Below are positions 19,101 to 27,503 of a stretch of DNA of 41,106 nt, in pieces. Source of the stretch: CAZHFA01 sp964534945. GTDB lineage: Bacteria; Bdellovibrionota_C; UBA2361; CAKMMH01. The position numbers were made by a program, and so were the translations under genes. Position 1 is the stretch's first letter, and each line of letters starts with the position of its first letter. The DNA lies in assembly GCA_964534945.1 (NCBI GenBank), contig CAZHSB010000009.1, forward strand, positions 1-41,106. Direction: 5' to 3'. The notes beneath the pieces were generated by a model. It was not told where the DNA came from. It made no database searches and worked only from the letters and a program-made list of their open reading frames with translations.

Positions 19101-20853
19101 CTTCTTTTAATACTGAACCTACGATAACACCCTTTACTGCAATCCCTTTATTAAGAGATTCAATAACTGCCTCTAATATAACTTCCATTCCCTTATGTGG
19201 TTGAATGAATCCAAAAGATAATAAAAGTTTTTCGTTATCTAAAACGCCTAGCTCTTTTCTTATTGCTTCTTTTTGATAATACGAAATTTTTTCTATTTCT
19301 TTTAAACTAAGAGGAACAACTCTTATTTTTGATGAGGTAGCGCCATTTGCAATAATTTGCAATTTATTTTCTTCACTATGGACTATTATCCTATCCGACA
19401 AAGCAACTTCATCTTCTAAATTTTTATCAAGAGAGAAAGTATTATGAAGATGAAGAATAATTTTTAATCCATCTTTTTTTAATTCACTCATTAACGAAAC
19501 GAAATTAGAATTAATAAAAAATGAATAATGACAATAAAGATATAAAATATCTATTTGATTTTCTTTTATTACATTCGCCAAATATGAGAAATCTTTACTT
19601 TGTTTTTTCCAACATCTAATAACATTTTTACCATCTTCTTTAAGATCTGCATTCTGAGAATCTTCTGCTAAAATTGTAATATCACTATTTTTAAATTCTT
19701 CTAAAAGCATTTTTGCATAACTTGCAAGTCCGCAAGGTTGATTCCATGTAGTTAAAAAACCTATCTTAGGATTAAAATCCTCTATTCCACTTACACAATA
19801 ATCATTAACTTCTATTGCTGTCTTTTCCCAGTTAAATTTTTTATAAAAATTTTCACTAGCATACTTTGAAAAATCTTTTAATTTTTGCGGAAAATCAAAA
19901 AGCATGTCTAAAGTATTTGTGAGTGCCGCTTGAGAAATATTATTTATCAATATTCCACTTTTATTATCCTCAACACACTCCCTTATTCCACCGACATCAA
20001 AAGCAACTATCGGGCACCCCGAAACTTGTGCCTCAACAGCCGTTAAGGGAAAGCAATCAAACCATCTCGATGGAATAATACAAACTCCTGCCTCTCTAAA
20101 AGCCTTTGCAACTTCATCTTGGCTTACTGCCCCATGAAATTTTATATTTGGATATTGTCGAGAAATCTCTTTTTCATCAAATAAAGTTTGTTTTTGTCCC
20201 CAAAGAGATGCAGAACCGTAGACATCTAATATTAAATCAGGATACTTTCTAAGAAGATCCATTGTTGATGATAGTAAAATATCAATGCCCTTATGCGCGA
20301 CTAATGCGCCAACAAAAACCATTCTTTTAAAATTTCTCTTTTCGATATCACCTATAAAAAATTTTTTTAAATTTGCACCATTATATATAACTTGTATTTT
20401 ATTTGGATCTGCTCCCCCTTGCACTATCAACTCTTTTTGCGCATTACTTACACAAATAACGCCATCACAAATTCTAGTTAAAATTTCTGGTTTTATACCA
20501 AAAGCGCCACTTGAGGGATCATGACAAATTAAAAATCTTTTTAAACAATTTTTTTCACTTTGGGATTGAATAATCGGAAGTGCTCTACATGCAGAAATCA
20601 ATATATAATCATCTAGATCTTTAGCCCTTTTAAAAATTGAAGCTATATCATAATTCTCACCAAAATTCCAAAACTCAACTTCTTTTTTAATACATTCTTT
20701 TGAATCAATTAAATTTGCGCACACTATTACACGATGTCCTTGCGCCGAAAGAGCAGAAGATAGTGATAGCGTGGCATTCTCTGCACCACTATTTTGTCCT
20801 ACTAAATGAAGCGGATGATCCGAATGGAAAAATAAATATGTGTTTTTACTCAT
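16144..20853 (-). CDS. Giant protein: three GT4 glycosyltransferase domains plus TPR region
   Basis: I prefer the ATG at 20853 (MSKNTYLFFHSDHPL, the start of a normal GT-B fold), giving 1569 residues; an in-frame ATG at 20910 would add 19. Three complete GT-B units follow one another. Unit 1 (about 4-355) has GALVAHKGIDILL and PSRWFDCFPLTAVEAQVSG. Unit 2 (about 363-735) has TTWNQPCGLASYAKM and GFIQPHKGMEVILE but lacks the usual E-x7-E in its donor site. Unit 3 (about 750-1135) has RGGDTIVMENLYNGL, GRFESRKNQLMLL and PSFYELPGLVSLEAAYYG. Two blocks of TPRs fill about 1165-1569. TPRs often present protein substrates, as in OGT-type enzymes. It is coupled to the downstream CgeB-like gene and probably heads this part of the locus. 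Confidence 0.85.
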   Translation of the reverse strand: MSKNTYLFFHSDHPLHLVGQNSGAENATLSLSSALSAQGHRVIVCANLIDSKECIKKEVEFWNFGENYDIASIFKRAKDLDDYILISACRALPIIQSQSEKNCLKRFLICHDPSSGAFGIKPEILTRICDGVICVSNAQKELIVQGGADPNKIQVIYNGANLKKFFIGDIEKRNFKRMVFVGALVAHKGIDILLSSTMDLLRKYPDLILDVYGSASLWGQKQTLFDEKEISRQYPNIKFHGAVSQDEVAKAFREAGVCIIPSRWFDCFPLTAVEAQVSGCPIVAFDVGGIRECVEDNKSGILINNISQAALTNTLDMLFDFPQKLKDFSKYASENFYKKFNWEKTAIEVNDYCVSGIEDFNPKIGFLTTWNQPCGLASYAKMLLEEFKNSDITILAEDSQNADLKEDGKNVIRCWKKQSKDFSYLANVIKENQIDILYLYCHYSFFINSNFVSLMSELKKDGLKIILHLHNTFSLDKNLEDEVALSDRIIVHSEENKLQIIANGATSSKIRVVPLSLKEIEKISYYQKEAIRKELGVLDNEKLLLSFGFIQPHKGMEVILEAVIESLNKGIAVKGVIVGSVLKEDPNSEKYYNDLLTLIKNYNLESHIKICNEFISDQKLNEYIQSADLVFLNYKSSYYESSGAGNLALMNGATLITSLAPMFEDYKNCAWHLTSGFPAGLSTEILLKNKEIKSYLSENTRKFLSTHSFKIASKLIANIFKELALKPNEINRKQFNGKITCKESQMQNKKILIVNRSNAVTQRGGDTIVMENLYNGLREKGFMVDIDLDHEKNFKDYDLIHIFNFATPQFSTNIAMEAKSKGVPFVVTSLFEDVSSFHNQSWAVANFMEQYQSYGQDKDFYEKNKIDFSKINPSETFNVKWICDNATALFTSGISESKNIKRIYDAKAPMYEIPFGLNTPESGDANRFVEKYKMKDFILCVGRFESRKNQLMLLKALEDVAMPVVLIGGGFSYQPNYEMAIRGFKRKGQTRILGRLSNQDLADAYSACRIHCLPSFYELPGLVSLEAAYYGANVVASDTGTTKDYLKDYAFYCDPYSPDSIKNAVLAAFYSPKKYGLKEYAMSFTWNQYVDKTIKAYQEILEKNINISVTDNSTKDYDKSINDSMFEEKFQEAEALAQKSEFSGALDIYYEIEKQSPSPKVYRSIGAVELARNNFDIAKKYFEKALAIDNQDVKSLSGFGICTMRQGDVDGAMKIFMMSLEKDPYQIVTILQLMECAYVSNQFLELKDALETYLIKYPDNVDMQFSYAGALYKLGCYEKADNALKIVREKMPFYTGLNEMQSKIDEQKDMESSRKNTKTEILMDSEKIDDTFPNSSIDSVDIKLADLEEAKKKKQYDVFNRGIDELMKNSSLNDEHREYVNILKAESLMISGDNNSAVEILSQVMTKNPMSYRAMCDIGIVEATSSNWQGAKEKFESSLSINPKYDVAFSGLGLYYTQEKNYEKAFECYMNAVKINPENVRGVLGIIELSYKLDRLDDLESTLKNYLEFHPADLNFLYSLAACYYKKFDYEKALDVLSRVFLFNPDYQNAIELKQLIEEKVACQSNAQM

Positions 20854-21028
20854 GTTATCTAAAACCCCATGCATGTTTATAATCTTTTGATAATTAAAAA
20901 TTCGACACAAATGTATGATGCAAAAAAAACGCCTATCGTTTCGTGCTTTTAAATGATTTTATAAATATTGCAGAAAAAGATAAAAACGTTATCATAAAAT
21001 TTAGTGCGTGATTTAAAAATGGAACAGA

Positions 21029-21784
21029 ATGATAAAGACTGAAATTAAAGATTTTTTTTCATATCCTAAAATGCTTTTAAAAACTTTTTTAAAGCTTTTA
21101 ACTACTCCTAAACTTTTGGTATATACAATAATCCCATATATTCTTTCTTTTTTTATCCTCTTAAGCACTTTTTACCTTGGTTTTGATAACATGGAAAGAA
21201 TCATAGGATTTTTTACGGATAAGTCTTCTGGCTTTTTTTATTATTTATTTTGGATAATTTCATTTTTTATAGTTTGCATTGTAACAAGCGGATTGTCATT
21301 ACTTGGGGCAATTATACTAGGTGGATTTTCAATAGATTTAATGCTTGAAAAAATATTGATAGAAAAAAATATAATTCATAATGAAGGAATAAAAATAAAA
21401 GATCTATTAAAACAAAATATAAAAAGTATTGGTGCTGATATTTTAATTGCCATTATCTTAATTTTATGTTTTCTCATGACATTCTTATTAACCTTTGTCC
21501 CATTATTATCAATTCTTCCAATTCTTATAGGTTCTTTTACTTTAGGGCTAGGTTTATTTGATAGGATTATGTCTGTAGCCTTATTCTCACCTAAAGAAAG
21601 GATACATTTTGTAAAATCTCATAAAACAAAAACCCTATTTTTAGGAATATTTTTTACCATTGTATTCTGCATTCCACTTGGAAGTATCATTTTTATGCCA
21701 CCTGCTCTCATAATGACTATTGATGTTTTTTCTAAAAATTTAGAAAATGACTCTATCCTTAGGAACGGAGTTGGGGTGGTATGA
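21029..21784 (+). CDS. EI24/CysZ-family multi-pass membrane protein
   Basis: The 251-residue protein has at least four long hydrophobic helices and the DUF540/EI24 pattern: FFSYPKMLLKTFLKLLTTPKLL near the start, GFSIDLMLEKILIEKN in the central loop, and TLGLGLFDRIMSVALFSPKERI before the last membrane pair. CysZ members of this family transport sulfate for cysteine synthesis, but most homologues are uncharacterised, so I give no symbol. GGAACAG precedes the ATG. Its last 45 bp overlap the 3' end of flgN on the opposite strand, so the two genes share a convergent end with no room for a terminator. Confidence 0.75.
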   Translation: MIKTEIKDFFSYPKMLLKTFLKLLTTPKLLVYTIIPYILSFFILLSTFYLGFDNMERIIGFFTDKSSGFFYYLFWIISFFIVCIVTSGLSLLGAIILGGFSIDLMLEKILIEKNIIHNEGIKIKDLLKQNIKSIGADILIAIILILCFLMTFLLTFVPLLSILPILIGSFTLGLGLFDRIMSVALFSPKERIHFVKSHKTKTLFLGIFFTIVFCIPLGSIIFMPPALIMTIDVFSKNLENDSILRNGVGVV

Positions 21785-22072
21785 TTGATGAATATTTCTA
21801 TCCCTTCCATAGGATTTAAAAATACCTTGTGTGGCTGACCATAAAATTGATAACGAACCATTAACAAGATTNNNNNNNNNNNNNNNNNNNNNNNNNNNNN
21901 NNNNNNNNNNNNNNNNNNNNNNNNNNNNNNNNNNNNNNNNNNNNNNNNNNNNNNNNNNNNNNNNNNNNNNNTCTTTTTCTTTTTCTTGAATTTTTAAATA
22001 ATCCTCATAAAGAGACGTTTGACTATTCAATAATTCAACTAATGATCTATAAATATTACTTTCAAGAGCCAT
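21740..22072 (-). CDS. flgN: FlgN-like flagellar export chaperone, interrupted by an assembly gap
   Basis: Only the first 33 residues and the last 43 or so are readable, because 100 Ns lie inside the gene. The N-terminus (SLVELLNSQTSLYEDYLKIQ plus EKEK) matches the FlgN first helix, and the readable C-terminus contains FKSYGRDRN, close to the YG-x-D ending common in FlgN. FlgN guards the hook-filament junction proteins FlgK and FlgL before export. The ATG overlaps the flgM stop (TAATG), the usual flgM-flgN arrangement. The frame after the Ns depends on the arbitrary gap length, so the exact stop is uncertain. Confidence 0.6.
   Translation of the reverse strand: MALESNIYRSLVELLNSQTSLYEDYLKIQEKEKXXXXXXXXXXXXXXXXXXXXXXXXXXXXXXXXXXNLVNGSLSILWSATQGIFKSYGRDRNIHQSYHPNSVPKDRVIF
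21872..21971. other. 100-N scaffold gap inside flgN
   Basis: Exactly 100 Ns, a placeholder length. The two flanks show no shared end sequence, so real sequence is missing, unlike the second gap. FlgN proteins run to about 140 residues, so very roughly 200 bp may be absent. Confidence 0.95.
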
Positions 22073-22434
22073 TATATTTCATCATCTCCAAAAAAAACTT
22101 TATTTCTAGCAAGCGCTATCTCATCATTTATGTCTTCTACAAAAGATTTAGCTAACTCTTTTGCCTCTGCCCCTTTATACTCTCCCTTATCATAAAGCTC
22201 TTTTAATTTAGCTAGTTTTTGTTCTCTTTCCGAAAGAATATCTGATGCAGAAAGCTCAGAACTAATGTATTTAGACAAGCCAACATTTACCTTATCATTT
22301 GTGTTCAACGTAGCATCTGCACTAACATTTGTATCAGAATTTTCTTGAGAAACTGTTGACGCAGTTTCGGAAGATTGATTTAAAATTTTTGTTAATAATG
22401 CCTGTCTTATTTCAGAATTATTATTTATTTCCAT
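22072..22434 (-). CDS. flgM: Anti-sigma-28 factor FlgM
   Basis: FlgM holds the flagellar sigma factor FliA inactive until the hook is complete, then is exported. The 120-residue product has a disordered, Ser/Asn/Thr-rich N-terminal half and a C-terminal helical half with SEREQKLAKLKELYDKGEYK and AKELAKSFVEDI, corresponding to the sigma-binding pattern R-x-x-K-V-x-x-I-K-x-x-I-x-x-G-x-Y. AGGAG sits 7 nt upstream of the ATG. It lies between flgJ and flgN, as in many flagellar operons. It is longer than the usual 90-100 residues because of the N-terminal half. Confidence 0.78.
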   Translation of the reverse strand: MEINNNSEIRQALLTKILNQSSETASTVSQENSDTNVSADATLNTNDKVNVGLSKYISSELSASDILSEREQKLAKLKELYDKGEYKGAEAKELAKSFVEDINDEIALARNKVFFGDDEI

Positions 22435-22484
22435 TTATTAGCTCCTACTAAAATTAAAACTTTGAGTCTCATTTGTTTAGATTA

Positions 22485-22506
22485 CAAATCGCAAAAAACG
22501 ATTCAC
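22485..22506. other. Short hairpin between flgJ and flgM
   Basis: A 5-bp inverted repeat (AATCG with CGATT) around a loop with six A/T lies just after the flgJ stop, in an 80-bp spacer that also leads into flgM. It might be an attenuator or mRNA processing element, separating flgM expression from the upstream genes. The stem is short and could be chance. Confidence 0.2.
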
Positions 22507-22514
22507 TTTAAAAC

Positions 22515-22868
22515 CTATTTCCCTCTTTTTTCAAGTTCTGCTTGTACAATATCTTGGATTCCCAATCCACTTCCTTGAGATATCTCCTTAGAAACTTCTT
22601 CTGTAAACATATCTCTAAAATATTCCTCTTCTCGTCCTCCCCCAAACATTTCATTCTTAGGAATAGTTTCCCACATAGAATTAAGCATTTGACCTAAAAG
22701 CATTGCTTCAAAATCTTGAGACGCTTCCTTTATTTCATTACTTGTTTTCGTTGCGTTTGCTGAACTTTCCATGCTAATTTTTAAGTTGTCTATATCCTTA
22801 CTCATCTTGCTTAATTTATTTAAGCTAGATGAATCAATAGATAAGCCACTAAGTAAATCATTTGCCAT
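22515..22868 (-). CDS. flgJ: FlgJ-type rod-binding protein (no peptidoglycan hydrolase domain)
   Basis: The 117-residue protein matches the rod-binding (rod-cap) half of FlgJ: ASQDFEAMLLGQMLNSMW and FGGGREEEYFRDMFTEEVSK plus GSGLGI. The C-terminal muramidase domain of enterobacterial FlgJ is absent, as is common outside beta/gammaproteobacteria, so a separate enzyme must open the wall. The start at 22868 follows GGGAGA at proper distance; an ATG 5 codons upstream overlaps that site and is less likely. It lies 26 nt downstream of the flgI stop. Confidence 0.88.
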   Translation of the reverse strand: MANDLLSGLSIDSSSLNKLSKMSKDIDNLKISMESSANATKTSNEIKEASQDFEAMLLGQMLNSMWETIPKNEMFGGGREEEYFRDMFTEEVSKEISQGSGLGIQDIVQAELEKRGK

Positions 22869-22894
22869 AAAAAATTCTCCCAAACTTACTAAAA

Positions 22895-23989
22895 TTACAT
22901 AATTACCAAATCAGCATGTAAAGCTCCTGCTCGTTTTAGCGCTGTAAAAATTGATATTAAGTCTCTTGGTGTTGCCCCAAGAGAGTTTAAAGCTCCTACT
23001 AGCTCACCAAGTGAAAGCTCTCCTCCAATAACATTTAATCCAATACTATCTTCTCCAACCGTAATATCAGAGTTTGTGACAACTTGCGTTTCTCCTGTTT
23101 CCGAAAATGCTTCTGGTTGTGAGACTGACGTATCACTTCTTACTATTATATTTAAATTTCCATGTGCCAACGCAACCTTACCAACTCTTACATTTTCTCC
23201 CATAATTATTGTTCCTGTTTTTTCATTAACTATAACTCTTGCACTTGCGTCTTGCCTTATATCAAGGTGCTCTAATCTCGCAATCATTCCTATTGGATCA
23301 TCTTTTAAATTTCCAACCAAAGGAATTTCAACAGACGCTGCATCAATAGCAGAAGCAACAGGCGCTCTAAGTTCTCTATTTAATGCATCAGCAACACGAA
23401 TTACTGTTGTGAAATCAGGCTGTCTTAAAACTACTCTTACACGTCTACTTTGAAATAAATCAAATGGAATCATTTTTTCAACTGTAGCACCCTCAGAAAT
23501 TTGTCCAACTGTTGGATGATTTTTTATAGCGGCATCTGCAGAAGTTTCAACCGAAAATCCGCCGACGCTGATTGCTCCCTGTGCTACGGCATAAACATTC
23601 CCGTCAGCAGATTTTAATGGAGTAAACAACAATGTTCCCCCTTGAATACTTTTTGCATCTCCTATTGAAGATAAAGTGACGTCAATCTTATTCCCAGGAC
23701 GTGCAAATGCTGGTAACGTCGCTGTCACAACAACACCTGCAACATTTTTAACTTTTACATCCTCTGGATCTACTTTTAATCCCATTTTCTCTAAAAGATT
23801 AGATATACTCTTACTAGTAAATTCTACACTTCCACCATCTCCTGTACCATTTAATCCTATAACTATCCCATAACCAAAAAGTTGATTACCTCTCACACCT
23901 TCTATGTCTGCAATATCTTTTAATCTCGCGCCAAAAGATGATGAAGCTAATAAAAATGATAATATAAAAACAAAAAATATCTTTTTCAT
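22895..23989 (-). CDS. flgI: Flagellar P-ring protein FlgI
   Basis: FlgI forms the periplasmic P ring around the flagellar rod. From the ATG at 23989 the 364-residue product has a signal peptide (MKKIFFVFILSFLLASSSFG) and the classic FlgI N-terminus RLKDIADIEGVRGNQLFGYG plus GLNGTGDGG, then NLLEKMGL, and near the end SLGELVGALNSLGATPRDLI plus FTALKRAGALHADL. The longer open frame reaching 24040 would bury the signal peptide and run into flgH, so it is rejected. The protein is full length. Confidence 0.95.
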   Translation of the reverse strand: MKKIFFVFILSFLLASSSFGARLKDIADIEGVRGNQLFGYGIVIGLNGTGDGGSVEFTSKSISNLLEKMGLKVDPEDVKVKNVAGVVVTATLPAFARPGNKIDVTLSSIGDAKSIQGGTLLFTPLKSADGNVYAVAQGAISVGGFSVETSADAAIKNHPTVGQISEGATVEKMIPFDLFQSRRVRVVLRQPDFTTVIRVADALNRELRAPVASAIDAASVEIPLVGNLKDDPIGMIARLEHLDIRQDASARVIVNEKTGTIIMGENVRVGKVALAHGNLNIIVRSDTSVSQPEAFSETGETQVVTNSDITVGEDSIGLNVIGGELSLGELVGALNSLGATPRDLISIFTALKRAGALHADLVIM

Positions 23990-24000
23990 ATTTAACTCTT

Positions 24001-24930
24001 TTAAAATGGCCAAAGATTTGTAAGAATCTTTGTTCCCCAACCTGGAGTTTGAACATCTTGTAATGTTCCTTGTCCATAATAATCAACTCGCATATTTCCT
24101 AACTTTGCTGAATCGATTTCATTTGAAGAATTAACATCCTTTGGACGTACAATTCCAGAAATCTTTATAATTTGCTCTTCAGAATTAACGGCAACTATTT
24201 TCTCTCCCTCCACTCTCAAAAGTCCACTTGGCAGAACTTCCATAACCATAGCAGAAATTTTTGCAGTTAACGTGTTTTTTCTCGTTGTCTTTCCTTCTGC
24301 GTCATATTCCAAACTACTATTTGTGCTAAACATTGTACTTGGTTTTACTCTTGGATTTTTATCTGCAAACCAAGAATCAATTCCAAATAAAGCCGCGATT
24401 CCTCCCAAAAGAGTAGTCTCCTTTTTGGTATTCGTATCAGCTTCTCCCTTAGCATCAGATTTTTCAGTGATTAAGATTGTAACCAAATCTCCAGGAAGCC
24501 ATGCTCTATCATCTCTAAAAAGATCATTTCCACCTGTTTTACTTTCTTCCCATAAAGATGGCGAACGTCCCGCGTCTCCATAAAATAGCGGGCCTTTATA
24601 TTTTGGTCTTTCTTGATCAGAATCTTCATTTTGAAAACTTTGCATATTATCATTTTGAATTTGATTTTGTGCTAAATTTGATACATCAACGCCTTCTTCA
24701 TCTTTTACAAAATGATGCCTTGCTCTCATTTCCTCAATACCAGCATATTGCTCATATTGATCTATTCTTTTTTGAAAAGCTAATTCTTGCTTTTCATTTT
24801 CTGCATCAATTTTTTCTTGTAGTTTTTTAGAATATTCCAAACTTGGATTCTTAGACTCTTTTCTTTCAACATTTGCAGTCGTGCAAGAAGCAAACAATAA
24901 TATGAAACATATATAATTTATTTTTTTCAT
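24001..24930 (-). CDS. flgH: Flagellar L-ring lipoprotein FlgH
   Basis: FlgH forms the outer-membrane L ring. The lipoprotein signal is MKKINYICFILLFASC with Cys16 as the lipidated residue. The family core starts near residue 110 (GPLFYGDAGRSPSLWEE, DDRAWLPGDLVTILITEKSD) and ends with SGIVRPKDVNSSNEIDSAKL and GNMRVDYYGQGTL. At 309 residues it is about 80 longer than usual because of a Gln/Glu/Lys-rich, probably coiled-coil segment (25-100) between lipid anchor and core. Its ATG overlaps the flgA stop by 1-3 nt. Confidence 0.94.
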   Translation of the reverse strand: MKKINYICFILLFASCTTANVERKESKNPSLEYSKKLQEKIDAENEKQELAFQKRIDQYEQYAGIEEMRARHHFVKDEEGVDVSNLAQNQIQNDNMQSFQNEDSDQERPKYKGPLFYGDAGRSPSLWEESKTGGNDLFRDDRAWLPGDLVTILITEKSDAKGEADTNTKKETTLLGGIAALFGIDSWFADKNPRVKPSTMFSTNSSLEYDAEGKTTRKNTLTAKISAMVMEVLPSGLLRVEGEKIVAVNSEEQIIKISGIVRPKDVNSSNEIDSAKLGNMRVDYYGQGTLQDVQTPGWGTKILTNLWPF

Positions 24931-25889
24931 TATTTATTAATCCTTACTAAATCTTCTCCTTCGACATAACCCTCTAATATTTTATTCGAAGAATCATTTT
25001 TAACTTTTATTTTCTGACTAATTCCGCCATCTTCCATAGCGATCCCCGTAGCAACAGCAGATAAAAGTGCACTTTTATAAACTATTCTTACCTTATTTCC
25101 CTCCCTTATAATTGGAGGAATCGTTAAGGTTTTATTTGAAAACATTTCTCCTTGAGGAATATTTCTAACAGCTTCTTTTCCTAAAATTTCTTTTCCCTCA
25201 TCAAAAACTTCTTTAGGAAGTTTTGATAAATTCATTCTTGCCATAACAAAATCTTTATCTTTTAAAACTTCTCCTCTATATATTTGCCTATTAGCAATCG
25301 GAATATCTTTCCATTCTTCTAACGATGCGTCCGCTAAAACCTTTTGTCTGCTTCCTTCACTTGAGGCAACATTTAAAATAAAACTTGCCCTAATTTTATT
25401 AAAAGGATCTCTTGAATAAGACAAAACATTTATTTTTAAATCTTCTGGTAAAACATATGTTTTTTCTTTTAGAGAAACATTAGAAAGCGTCACTTCTTTT
25501 TTCCCATTTTCAAAATATTTATTAATTGCATCTTCTGCTTCTTCATCTGTTAATAATCTTCCTGCTCTTTTTACTGTAATTTTCTTAGGAAACACATATC
25601 CTATTTCATTTAACTTAAATCCCTCATCTCTCATTTTTCTTACTATACTCGATGAATATATAGAAATACTTTCCCCTGGGGCAGGACTTTTTGCGATTGC
25701 TAGTTTCCCAATTCCAACAATTACATCATCAAGATTATTTTTAACCGAAGTTATTTGCGCAACATCAGATAATGTAATATACGATTTTGTCACAGTAGTA
25801 TCCTCTCTACCTCTTACATATATTTCGTAAGAATTAGCGCTTAACAACGTTGGAAAACAAAGTAATAATAAAAATAATTTTTTAATCAT
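24930..25889 (-). CDS. flgA: Flagellar P-ring assembly chaperone FlgA
   Basis: FlgA is a periplasmic chaperone for P-ring assembly. The 319-residue protein has a signal peptide (MIKKLFLLLLCFPTLLSANS), an N-terminal beta-rich half and a C-terminal SAF/ChapFlgA domain with RQIYRGEVLKDKDFVMARMN, NIPQGEMFSNKTL and GNKVRIVYKSALLSAVATGI. Its ribosome site (AAAAGG) lies within the last codons of flgG, 3 nt separating the genes. FlgA sits before flgH and flgI as expected for co-assembly of the rings. Confidence 0.92.
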   Translation of the reverse strand: MIKKLFLLLLCFPTLLSANSYEIYVRGREDTTVTKSYITLSDVAQITSVKNNLDDVIVGIGKLAIAKSPAPGESISIYSSSIVRKMRDEGFKLNEIGYVFPKKITVKRAGRLLTDEEAEDAINKYFENGKKEVTLSNVSLKEKTYVLPEDLKINVLSYSRDPFNKIRASFILNVASSEGSRQKVLADASLEEWKDIPIANRQIYRGEVLKDKDFVMARMNLSKLPKEVFDEGKEILGKEAVRNIPQGEMFSNKTLTIPPIIREGNKVRIVYKSALLSAVATGIAMEDGGISQKIKVKNDSSNKILEGYVEGEDLVRINK

Positions 25890-25892
25890 CTT

Positions 25893-26681
25893 TTACCTTT
25901 TCATATTTATTGCTTGATTTATCATATCATCTGCAGTTGTAATGCCTTTCGATGATGCCTCATAAGCTCTTTGTGCTGTAATCATATTTACAACTTGTTC
26001 AACGACACTAACATTACTACTTTCTAAAAACCCTTGATTCAATGCACCATATCCTTCCTCATAAAACAACCCCTCAATAGGAGAACCAGAAGACTCCGTT
26101 TCTTGAAATAAATTTTTTCCCATAGCTTTTAGTCCTGCTTGGTTTGGAAATCGAACGGCTGTAAGCTGACCAAGCTCTGTAGCATCAGTACTTCCAGGTT
26201 GAGTAACACTTATTATCCCATCTTCAGAAATACTAATTGACGTTGTATCATCTGGAAAAGTTATATTTGGATCTATATCATATCCATCTGCCGTTACAAG
26301 ATTTCCATCACTGTCTATTTTAAATGATCCTGATCTTGTATAGGCATTAGAGCCATCAGGAAGAGTAACCTTAAAATATCCCTCTCCTTGTATCGCCACA
26401 TCGAGACTACGATCTGTATTTTTCAAATCTCCTTGTGTAAATACTTTTTGGACAGATGATGTTTTCACACCAAGTCCAACTTGAATTCCTGTTGGATTTT
26501 GAGTGCTTTCTGAAGTTTTTGCTCCAGGTTCAACAATGTATTGATAAATTAAATCTTGAAACTCAGCACGACTTGCTTTATATCCCGTTGTATTTAGGTT
26601 TGCTAAATTATTGGATATAACATCAATATTTGTTTGCTGTGCGCTCATTCCTGTTGCTGATGTATATAAAGCTCTTATCAT
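25893..26681 (-). CDS. flgG: Flagellar distal rod protein FlgG
   Basis: FlgG builds the distal rod. The 262-residue protein has MIRALYTSATGMSAQQTNID at the start with ISNNLANLNTTGYKASRAEF, the GEGYFKVTLPDGSNAYTRSG core, and the C-terminal LESSNVSVVEQVVNMITAQR plus AYEASSK. The length matches the standard 260. It is 40 nt downstream of flgF. Confidence 0.96.
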   Translation of the reverse strand: MIRALYTSATGMSAQQTNIDVISNNLANLNTTGYKASRAEFQDLIYQYIVEPGAKTSESTQNPTGIQVGLGVKTSSVQKVFTQGDLKNTDRSLDVAIQGEGYFKVTLPDGSNAYTRSGSFKIDSDGNLVTADGYDIDPNITFPDDTTSISISEDGIISVTQPGSTDATELGQLTAVRFPNQAGLKAMGKNLFQETESSGSPIEGLFYEEGYGALNQGFLESSNVSVVEQVVNMITAQRAYEASSKGITTADDMINQAINMKR

Positions 26682-26721
26682 ATAACCTTTTATTAAAAAA
26701 TTTTCCTATCAAATAAAATCA

Positions 26722-27489
26722 TTATCTTGTAGTCCCTAATTTAGTTATCGCCGTCTGATTCATTTGATCTATCGATTGTGCTGTCTGCGTATAAAGCTGA
26801 AAACCACGATGTGCTGTAATTAAATCAAGCACACTAGTTATCGCAGAGACATTCGACATTTCAAGTGAATTTTCAATTAAATCAGGTTCCACTTCTTCAA
26901 TCATTGGAGAACTTCCATCTACAATCTTAAAACAATTTTCTCCAAATCTTTCAAGCGTAGTTAAATCATCTATTTTTACTACTGATAATTTACCTACAGA
27001 TTTTCCATCATCTAGGATATCTCCACTTGAAGAAATTTTTACAGCTCCCCCTTCTGTCGCTATCGCACCACCTCCTCCAAGAACAATTTTACCATCATGC
27101 GTAACAACTTCTCCTGATTCATTTAATGTGAAATCTCCTGCTTTTGTATATAGTGTCTCTCCGTTTTCTCCCTGAATCATAAAAAATTCATTTTCATTTC
27201 TCAAAGCAACATTTAATGGGTTATTTGTTTGTTCTATTGAACCAACCGAAAAATCTGTAACAGCTGTTGTATTAGTAATTCCAGGCGTCCTTTCTTGATC
27301 ATATTTTGCATAAGGATCATTTAGCTGATTTAAACTTGCTAAAGTTTGATCAAACGTCTGAGTATCTCCTATTAACATTTGTTTTTTAAAACCTGCCGTT
27401 TTTGTGTTTGCCAAATTATTTGCAACTATATCAAGCTTTCTAAGTTGCATTGTTCCATTTGATGCTGCGGCGTATGTTCCTCTATCCAT
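26722..27489 (-). CDS. flgF: Flagellar proximal rod protein FlgF
   Basis: This 255-residue proximal rod protein of the FlgF/FlgG family has MDRGTYAAASNGTMQLRKLD then VANNLANTKTAGFKKQ at the N-terminus, and SNVSAITSVLDLITAHRGFQ at the C-terminus. The central ENEFFMIQGENGETLYTKAG aligns with the shared core. The shorter length relative to FlgG and its position before flgG support FlgF. AGGA precedes the ATG. Confidence 0.92.
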   Translation of the reverse strand: MDRGTYAAASNGTMQLRKLDIVANNLANTKTAGFKKQMLIGDTQTFDQTLASLNQLNDPYAKYDQERTPGITNTTAVTDFSVGSIEQTNNPLNVALRNENEFFMIQGENGETLYTKAGDFTLNESGEVVTHDGKIVLGGGGAIATEGGAVKISSSGDILDDGKSVGKLSVVKIDDLTTLERFGENCFKIVDGSSPMIEEVEPDLIENSLEMSNVSAITSVLDLITAHRGFQLYTQTAQSIDQMNQTAITKLGTTR

Positions 27490-27503
27490 TTTTCATCCTA
27501 ATA

